Assembly: GCA_947575235.1 (NCBI GenBank)
Contig: CANPMT010000029.1
Location: forward strand, 1-37,196
From: an uncultured Porphyromonadaceae bacterium
Lineage (GTDB): Bacteria > Bacteroidota > Bacteroidia > Bacteroidales > Muribaculaceae
Reading direction: 5' to 3'
Length of the DNA: 37,196 nucleotides
In this document: in pieces, positions 31,914 to 37,196 of the stretch
Layout of the letters: each line of letters begins with the position of its first letter
Numbering within the stretch: the stretch's first letter is position 1
Translations under genes and position numbers: made by a program
Notes under the pieces: generated by a model
The model's database searches: none
The model's input: the letters and a program-made list of their open reading frames with translations, nothing else
What the model was told of the DNA's origin: nothing

Positions 31914-33893
31914 ATGAAACTGAAACTGATTACCGCTCTCATTGCTCTCGGATTCTCGGCCGCACCTGTGGCCGCGGTTAACCACCTCGTGGTTGAACCC
32001 AACGCCAAGGGAGCCAAGATTCCATCCACAATGTATGGCCTCTTCTTTGAGGACATCAACTACGCGGCCGACGGCGGCCTCTATGCTGAGAAAATCAAGA
32101 ACCGCTCGTTCGACTTCCCGACCCCTCTCCAGGGCTGGACCGCCTTCGGTAAGGTCGAGGTGAAGAACGACGGCCCTTTCTCCAATAATCCCAATTACGT
32201 GCGTCTCCTCCCCGCCGGTCATGACCATAAGCACACCGGACTCGACAACGAGGGTTTCTTCGGCGTGAGCTTCGAGAAGGATAAGGAGTACAGATTCTCC
32301 GTCTGGGCTCGTGTGCCCGACGGCGGGAAATCGAAAATCCGCGTGGAGCTGGCCAACCCCTCAAGCTCCGAGAACCGTCAGAACTATGGCAGTCAGGAGA
32401 TCGAGATCTCAGGTAAGGAGTGGAAGAAATACACCGCCATCATCACCCCGTCGGCAACTGTCGAGAAGGGTAAGCTGAGGGTATTCCTCCGCAAACCGGA
32501 GACAGCGGTCGATCTGGAGCATCTCTCCCTCTTCCCCGTCGACACCTGGAAGGGTCGCGAGAATGGCCTGCGCAAGGACCTCGTGCAGAAACTGGCCGAC
32601 CTCAAACCGGGTGTGTTCCGCTTCCCCGGCGGCTGCATCGTGGAGGGAACCGACCTTGCCACACGCTACCAGTGGAAGAACACTGTAGGCCCTGTAGAGA
32701 ACCGTCCCGTAAACGAGAACCGTTGGCACTATACCTTCGACTACCGTTTCTTCCCCGACTATTACCAGAGCTACGGCCTGGGATTCTATGAGTATTTCCT
32801 CCTGAGCGAGGAGATCGGCGCTGAGCCTCTCCCTATCCTCAATGTGGGACTCTCATGCCAGTATCAGAATGGCGATGAATCGGCTCATGTGCCTCTGGAT
32901 TCTCTTCAGCCCTACATCGATGACGTGCTCGACCTTATAGAGTTCGCCAATGGTCCGGTCGATTCCGAATGGGGTAAACTGCGTGCCGAGATGGGGCATC
33001 CGGAGCCTTTCAACCTCAAATATGTGGGTATCGGCAACGAGCAGTGGAACACCCCCTACACCACCCGCCTCGAACCCTTCATCAAGGCTGTGAGAGCCAA
33101 ATATCCCGACGTTAAGATTGTGGGCAGCTCGGGTCCCGACTCCGAGGGTAAGGAGTTCGACTATCTCTGGCCTGAGATGAAACGTCTCAAAGCCGACCTT
33201 GTGGATGAGCATTTCTACCGTCCCGAATCATGGTTCCTCGCGCAGGGCAACCGCTATGACAACTACGACCGCAAGGGTCCGAAGGTGTTTGCCGGCGAGT
33301 ATGCCTGCCACGGCAAAGGTAAGAAATGGAACCATTTCAACGCCGCCCTCCTGGAGGCCGCTTTCATGACAGGCCTGGAGCGCAACGCCGATATCGTGGA
33401 GATGGCCACCTACGCTCCCCTCTTCGCCCATGTGGAGGGCTGGCAGTGGCAACCCGACATGATCTGGTTTGACAATTTCCGTTCTATGCCTACGGCCAGC
33501 TACTATGTGCAGCAGCTCTATTCGCTCAACAAGGGCACGCAGGTTGTGCCTCTGAAGATGGATGGTAAGGCCGTTGCCGGCAACGAGGGACAGAACGGAC
33601 TCTTCGCCTCTGCCGTGAAGGAGGATCCCTCGGGCGACATCATTGTGAAAGTGGCCAACACAGGTGACGCTCCCCAGGAACTTCTCATCGACTTCAAGGG
33701 GTTGAAGAAGAACCAGCTTTTCAACAGCGTCGAGACCACCACCCTTCATTCTGACGATCCCGATGCCGAGAACACGCTCGACAACCAGGATATCATACGC
33801 CCCGTCACCCGCACCTTCACCGACAAGGATATCAAGGATATGACCGTCACTATCCCGGGGAAGACCTTCACCGTTTACCGATTCAAGAAATAA
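31914..33893 (+). CDS. GH51 alpha-L-arabinofuranosidase with CBM4-like module
   Basis: This 659-residue enzyme has a signal peptide (1-20). The start of the catalytic domain (STMYGLFFEDINYAADGGLYAEKIKNRSF) is interrupted by a CBM4/9-like beta-sandwich (about 72-210), as in many GH51 enzymes, and the barrel continues with GVFRFPGGCIVEG. The acid/base is Glu376 (GIGNEQWN) and the nucleophile Glu462 (FAGEYACHG). A C-terminal beta-sandwich closes the protein (about 530-659). It removes terminal arabinofuranosyl units from arabinan, arabinoxylan or arabinogalactan. It begins an operon with a second GH51 6 bp downstream and a GH43. The -7 box TAACTTTG lies upstream. No adjacent SusCD pair belongs to this operon. 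Confidence 0.94.
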   Translation: MKLKLITALIALGFSAAPVAAVNHLVVEPNAKGAKIPSTMYGLFFEDINYAADGGLYAEKIKNRSFDFPTPLQGWTAFGKVEVKNDGPFSNNPNYVRLLPAGHDHKHTGLDNEGFFGVSFEKDKEYRFSVWARVPDGGKSKIRVELANPSSSENRQNYGSQEIEISGKEWKKYTAIITPSATVEKGKLRVFLRKPETAVDLEHLSLFPVDTWKGRENGLRKDLVQKLADLKPGVFRFPGGCIVEGTDLATRYQWKNTVGPVENRPVNENRWHYTFDYRFFPDYYQSYGLGFYEYFLLSEEIGAEPLPILNVGLSCQYQNGDESAHVPLDSLQPYIDDVLDLIEFANGPVDSEWGKLRAEMGHPEPFNLKYVGIGNEQWNTPYTTRLEPFIKAVRAKYPDVKIVGSSGPDSEGKEFDYLWPEMKRLKADLVDEHFYRPESWFLAQGNRYDNYDRKGPKVFAGEYACHGKGKKWNHFNAALLEAAFMTGLERNADIVEMATYAPLFAHVEGWQWQPDMIWFDNFRSMPTASYYVQQLYSLNKGTQVVPLKMDGKAVAGNEGQNGLFASAVKEDPSGDIIVKVANTGDAPQELLIDFKGLKKNQLFNSVETTTLHSDDPDAENTLDNQDIIRPVTRTFTDKDIKDMTVTIPGKTFTVYRFKK

Positions 33894-33899
33894 CCTGAC

Positions 33900-35441
33900 A
33901 TGAACAAGATTTTCAGTACAATGGCCCTTGCCCTGGCAAGCGCCCTTCCGACAATGGCGGCCCGCGAGGCTACCGTTACACTTCTCCCCTCTGAGGAGAG
34001 CCCCGTGATAGTCAAGGAGATATACGGCCAGTTTGCAGAGCATCTCGGCACCTGCATCTACGGTGGTCTCTGGGTAGGTGAGGATTCACCCATACCCAAT
34101 ACCAACGGCTACCGCAACGACGTCCTGAACGCCCTCAAGGAGCTGCATATACCCGTGCTGCGCTGGCCCGGCGGCTGCTTCGCCGACGAATACCACTGGA
34201 TGGACGGCATAGGCCCGAAGGAGAACCGCCCCCGCATGGTCAACAACAACTGGGGTGGCACCGTCGAGGATAACTCTTTCGGCACACATGATTTCTTCAA
34301 CCTCTGCGAGATGCTCGGCTGCGAGCCTTATCTGAGCGGAAACGTCGGCAGCGGCACAGTGGAGGAGCTCGCGAAATGGGTTGAGTATATCACGGCTGAG
34401 GATGGCCCCATGGCCAACCTGCGCAAGCAGAACGGCCGCGAGAAACCCTGGCATCTGAAATATCTCGGCGTCGGTAACGAGAGCTGGGGCTGCGGAGGCA
34501 CCTTCACCCCGGAGTATTACGCCAATGTCTACCGCCGCTATCAGACCTATTGCCGCAATTTCAACGGCAACCATCTCTATAAGATAGCCTCAGGTGCAAG
34601 CGATTACGATTATAACTGGACTGAGGTGATGATGCGCGACGCCGGACACCATATGAACGGTCTGTCGCTCCATTATTACACTGTGCTCGGCTGGTCGGGC
34701 AGCAAGGGTTCGGCCCTCAATTTCAACGATGAGGATTATTACTGGACTCTCGGCAAATGCCTTGAGGTGGGCGACGTAGTGAAGCGCCACTGCGAGATCA
34801 TGGATAAGTATGACCCCAAGAAACGTGTGGGCCTGATGGTTGACGAGTGGGGCACATGGTTTGACGAGGAACCGGGCACTGTCCCCGGCCATCTCTACCA
34901 GCAGAACACCCTGCGCGACGCCATGGTAGCCGCTCTGAGCCTCAATACCTTCCACACTTTCACCGACCGTGTGAAGATGACCAACATCGCCCAGATAGCC
35001 AATGTGCTCCAGGCAATGGTGCTCACCAAGGATGACCAGATGGTGCTCACCCCCACCTACTACGTCTTCAAGATGTATGTGCCTCACCAGGATGCCAAGC
35101 TTATCCCTCTGAATGTTGCCACACCGGTTATTCCCGCCCGTCAGAACCGCACGGTGCCTGTGGTGAGCGCCACTGCATCGCAGAAGGATAACGTCACCAC
35201 CATCTCGCTTGTCAATACCGACCTCAACGAGCAGACCACAGTCACCGTCAACCTCTCAGGCATAAAGGCCGGCAAAATCACAGGCGAGATCCTGACAGCC
35301 GACAAGATGAACGCCTACAATGATTTCGGTCAGCCCGAGAATGTCACTCTCAAGCCTTTCACCAAAGGGTGGCAGGTCAAAGGCGACAAGCTCACCGTCA
35401 CTCTCCCCGCCAAGAGCATCGTAACACTCTCCCTTCGATAA
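33900..35441 (+). CDS. GH51 alpha-L-arabinofuranosidase (short AbfA-type)
   Basis: This 513-residue enzyme has a signal peptide (1-20, ending TMA). The barrel begins VKEIYGQFAEHLGTCIYGG and continues with LRWPGGCFADEYHWMDGIGPKENRP. The acid/base is Glu194 (LGVGNESWGCGG) and the nucleophile Glu316 (LMVDEWGTWFDEEPG). A C-terminal beta-sandwich starts near residue 400. This is the compact GH51 form typified by bacterial AbfA and acts on short arabino-oligosaccharides. It differs clearly in architecture from the CBM-bearing GH51 just upstream, so the two are not recent duplicates. The 6-bp gap shows tight coupling. Confidence 0.94.
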   Translation: MNKIFSTMALALASALPTMAAREATVTLLPSEESPVIVKEIYGQFAEHLGTCIYGGLWVGEDSPIPNTNGYRNDVLNALKELHIPVLRWPGGCFADEYHWMDGIGPKENRPRMVNNNWGGTVEDNSFGTHDFFNLCEMLGCEPYLSGNVGSGTVEELAKWVEYITAEDGPMANLRKQNGREKPWHLKYLGVGNESWGCGGTFTPEYYANVYRRYQTYCRNFNGNHLYKIASGASDYDYNWTEVMMRDAGHHMNGLSLHYYTVLGWSGSKGSALNFNDEDYYWTLGKCLEVGDVVKRHCEIMDKYDPKKRVGLMVDEWGTWFDEEPGTVPGHLYQQNTLRDAMVAALSLNTFHTFTDRVKMTNIAQIANVLQAMVLTKDDQMVLTPTYYVFKMYVPHQDAKLIPLNVATPVIPARQNRTVPVVSATASQKDNVTTISLVNTDLNEQTTVTVNLSGIKAGKITGEILTADKMNAYNDFGQPENVTLKPFTKGWQVKGDKLTVTLPAKSIVTLSLR

Positions 35442-35472
35442 GTTTCTACATATAATAGGTTTAGGTTAGCTC

Positions 35473-36537
35473 ATGTTTATATGGGGTTTGTTGCTCCTCC
35501 TCTCTTCTTTCTCTGCTAGGGCCTCCGGCTGCTGCGCACCCGCGGCAGCCGGGACCCCGGCAGTTGATGAAAAGGATATGGGCGGATATCTGATGGTGTT
35601 CTTCACCGACGAGACCCATGACCTCTTCATGGCCACAAGCCCCGATGGCTATACATTCACCGCCGTCAACGGCGGACATCCTGTGATTGCAGGCGACACC
35701 ATAGCCGAACAGAAAGGCATACGCGACCCTCATATCACACGCGGCCCTGACGGCGCTTTCTATCTGGCCATGACCGATCTTCATATCTATGCGCAGCGCG
35801 AGGGTCTGCGTGACACCGAGTGGGAACGTCCCGGCAATGAATATGGCTGGGGCAATAACCGTGGGCTGGTGCTCATGAAGTCGTACGACCTCATCAACTG
35901 GACACGCAGCAATCTCCGTATCGACAGACTGTTTCCGGAGAAATTCGGCAACATAGGTTGTGCGTGGGCTCCTGAGACCACCTACGACCCCGTCGAGGAT
36001 AAGATGATGATCTATTTCACCATGCGAGACGGTGTGCAGCCATCGAATCTCTACTATGCCTATACCGACGATGATTTCACACGTCTGGTGACGGAACCAA
36101 AGCTCCTGTATCAGTATCCTGATCCGAAAGTTACAGTCCTTGATGCCGATATCACGCGCACGGGCGATGGCCGGTGGGTCATAACCTATGTGGCTCACGA
36201 CGGCGTGCCGGGAATAAAGATGGCATTCTCCGACAGCATCAATTCCGGCTGGGAATATGCGCCGGAATGGATTGATTTTGAGCCGGGAGCCTGTGAGGCG
36301 CCCAACGTCTGGAAACGCATCGGTGAGGATAAGTATGTGGTGATGTACGACATATACAGCGTTAATCCACACAACTTCGGCTTTGCCGAGACCTCCGACT
36401 TCAAGACCTTCACCAATCTGGGCCACTTCAACGAGGGTGTGATGAAGACCACCAACTTCACCTCACCCAAACACGCGGCAGTGATACAGATCACCGCCGC
36501 AGAGAAAGACCGCCTCGAATCTCACTGGGCAGACTGA
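35473..36537 (+). CDS. GH43-family five-bladed-propeller glycoside hydrolase, possible lipoprotein
   Basis: This 354-residue protein is a beta-propeller glycosidase. The catalytic base is probably Asp85 in GIRDPHITRGPDGAFYLAMTD, the pKa-modulating Asp is Asp224 or Asp226 (TVLDADITR), and the acid is Glu275 in GACEAPNVWK. An extra strand set (YLMVFFTDETHDLFMATSPDGYTF) precedes the base, a layout known in several GH43 arabinosidase subfamilies. The N-terminus is hydrophobic and ends ASGCC; the -3 residue of a strict lipobox is not ideal, so lipidation is uncertain. It likely cuts arabinose-containing chains with the two GH51 enzymes. The 31-bp gap after the second GH51 and shared direction make it the operon's third gene. 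Confidence 0.85.
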   Translation: MFIWGLLLLLSSFSARASGCCAPAAAGTPAVDEKDMGGYLMVFFTDETHDLFMATSPDGYTFTAVNGGHPVIAGDTIAEQKGIRDPHITRGPDGAFYLAMTDLHIYAQREGLRDTEWERPGNEYGWGNNRGLVLMKSYDLINWTRSNLRIDRLFPEKFGNIGCAWAPETTYDPVEDKMMIYFTMRDGVQPSNLYYAYTDDDFTRLVTEPKLLYQYPDPKVTVLDADITRTGDGRWVITYVAHDGVPGIKMAFSDSINSGWEYAPEWIDFEPGACEAPNVWKRIGEDKYVVMYDIYSVNPHNFGFAETSDFKTFTNLGHFNEGVMKTTNFTSPKHAAVIQITAAEKDRLESHWAD

Positions 36538-36590
36538 TGCCCCTCGCCCGGGTAATCTTATAACAAGTTCTCAACTTCGAGTCAAAGAAA

Positions 36591-36626
36591 GCCCGGGAGG
36601 TGACTTGCAAACGTCATCTCCCGGGC
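36591..36626. terminator. GC-rich hairpin, probable terminator
   Basis: GCCCGGGAGGTGAC (36591-36604) pairs with GTCATCTCCCGGGC (36613-36626), 14 bp with one wobble, loop TTGCAAAC. On the minus strand TTTCTTTG follows, so it may terminate transcripts leaving the Rpn gene, and it may also stop the GH43 operon. Confidence 0.6.
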
Positions 36627-36653
36627 TCAATGATAGAGTGCCAGCCGATTCCG

Positions 36654-36747
36654 AAAGTAGGGACGCGCCGAGGCGCGTCCACCGGGAATAAAGGTAACAA
36701 AAAGTAGGGACGCGCCGCGGCGCGTCCACCGAGAATAAAGGTAACAA
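36654..36747. repeat. Two tandem 47-bp REP-like repeats with palindromic core
   Basis: Units 36654-36700 and 36701-36747 are 45/47 identical. Each holds GTAGGGACGCGCC and the inverted GGCGCGTCC; in the second copy GGACGCGCCGCGGCGCGTCC is a perfect 20-bp palindrome, and in the first the centre is GA instead of GC. They lie between the GH43 and Rpn genes. The form is like REP-type intergenic palindromes known from many bacteria. Confidence 0.85.
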
Positions 36748-36768
36748 AACAGATAAGTCCTGTCTCTC

Positions 36769-37196
36769 CTACGAAAGAATCTCACGCACTTTCTCAATCG
36801 GCAAATTCACCACACCGGCTATCGTTGTCTCGTCAATCCCTTTCTCATGCATCGAACGTATAATCTTTTCACGCTCTTCAGCTCTCCCCTCAGCTCTCCC
36901 TTCGGCTCTACCTTCAGCCATACCTTCGGCTCTCCCTTCAGCTCTCCCTTCAGCTCTTCCCTCGGCTCTACCTTCAGCTCTCCCCTCGTCACGGGCTGTG
37001 TCAAGCACGTCATTCTGAACCATGATGTTATCCATATGCTCTTCGTATGATCTTCTCTCCTCGGGTGTCATTGACAGGATCCGCAGTTTCTCCTTCACCT
37101 GCGCCAGACCGGGAGCATGGGTGTCATCCTTTACTGTCCCCGTCTTCAGATAGTTCATCCATTCGTCAAGGTAGGTCTCCGGTTTCTTGTCGAATG
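36769..37196 (-). CDS. Rpn/PD-(D/E)XK nuclease family protein, 3' part only (gene runs off the window)
   Basis: The minus-strand frame stays open from 37196 to the stop at 36769 and reads FDKKPETYLDEWMNYLKTG before the internal methionine at 37158, so the gene begins outside the window. The end matches the C-terminal part of the Rpn/YhgA-like family (PF12784, TIGR01784: putative transposase/recombination-promoting nuclease), including LSMTPEERRSYEEHMDN, a repeated EGRA tract (nine units, one EGMA; 36880-36987) and a final short helix region ending EKVREILS. The nuclease core lies off the window, so its active site cannot be judged. Such repeat tracts before the C-terminus are usual in this family in Bacteroidetes. 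REP-like repeats lie just beyond its 3' end. Confidence 0.85.
   Translation of the reverse strand, partial: FDKKPETYLDEWMNYLKTGTVKDDTHAPGLAQVKEKLRILSMTPEERRSYEEHMDNIMVQNDVLDTARDEGRAEGRAEGRAEGRAEGRAEGMAEGRAEGRAEGRAEEREKIIRSMHEKGIDETTIAGVVNLPIEKVREILS
36880..36987 (-). repeat. 12-bp tandem repeat tract coding EGRA units
   Basis: Nine 12-bp units, each a variant of GAGGGGAGAGCT on the minus strand, encode EGRA repeats in frame. Because each unit is a multiple of three, copy-number change would alter protein length without frameshift. Confidence 0.85.

Noticed and set aside
33228..34043. Minus-strand ORF of 271 residues crossing the GH51/GH51 junction
   Set aside because: It is antisense to two well-supported GH51 genes with intact catalytic residues.
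35473..36537. GH43 without a catalytic base
   Set aside because: The first strand set lacks the usual base aspartate, but Asp85 in GIRDPHI fits the base in subfamilies with an extra N-terminal blade, so the enzyme looks intact.
36591..36626. Short attachment-site core of an integrated element
   Set aside because: It is a simple GC-rich hairpin with T-rich sequence on the minus side; no integrase or matching copy was seen in the window.

Overview
The window is ordinary chromosomal DNA from a gut-type Bacteroidota, most likely order Bacteroidales and plausibly a Muribaculaceae-like genus. The signs are a SusC/SusD pair with accompanying lipoproteins, a DUF4249 lipoprotein behind a TonB receptor, GH51/GH43 arabinose-releasing enzymes, two secreted proteins with type IX-like C-terminal tails, and repeated promoter -7 boxes of the Bacteroides form TAnnTTTG with no clear Shine-Dalgarno sequences. 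The taxonomic placement is inference. I saw no tRNA, rRNA, CRISPR array or complete insertion sequence.

Layout. (1) 207-3495: a membrane-spanning TPR/AraC-type regulator diverges from a secreted protein and a small lipoprotein. Their 308-bp intergenic region carries four copies of AGAGTAC. (2) 3693-5081: a 51-residue zinc-ribbon protein, then a membrane protein, a small XRE repressor-like protein and a PH-domain-like membrane protein. (3) 5057-9461, minus strand: response regulator, histidine kinase and PiT-type phosphate transporter in one orientation. (4) 9683-13588: STN-type TonB receptor and DUF4249 lipoprotein, convergent with an O6-methylguanine-DNA methyltransferase. (5) 13730-14248: a His/Lys-rich secreted protein. 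(6) 14605-22515: SusC, SusD, two surface-lipoprotein candidates and, behind a terminator, a secreted alpha/beta hydrolase. (7) 22568-23134: cytosolic nitroreductase. (8) 23266-26867, minus strand: two secreted proteins with type IX-like tails. Their leader region contains a 161-bp foldback element with a 3-bp flanking duplication. (9) 27355-29146: a polytopic FMN-binding/4Fe-4S protein followed by a membrane-anchored nitroreductase. (10) 29225-31681, minus strand: S9 prolyl-oligopeptidase-family peptidase. (11) 31914-36537: GH51, GH51 and GH43 in one operon. (12) 36654-37196: a pair of 47-bp REP-like palindromic repeats and the 3' end of an Rpn/PD-(D/E)XK nuclease gene.

How the genes work together. 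SusC/SusD and their lipoproteins should bind and import an oligosaccharide or other nutrient, but no glycoside hydrolase lies in that operon, so the substrate is not readable. The GH51-GH51-GH43 operon should release L-arabinose from arabinan- or arabinoxylan-type glycans. The FMN/4Fe-4S membrane protein and anchored nitroreductase look like a small electron-transfer pair delivering reducing power across the inner membrane. The two-component system next to PiT suggests phosphate-linked control, by context only.

The least conventional observations are the foldback element between a promoter and its operon, the membrane FMN protein/exported nitroreductase pair, the AGAGTAC array at the AraC-type regulator, and the REP-like pair beside the Rpn gene. 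Each is a hypothesis from sequence alone.
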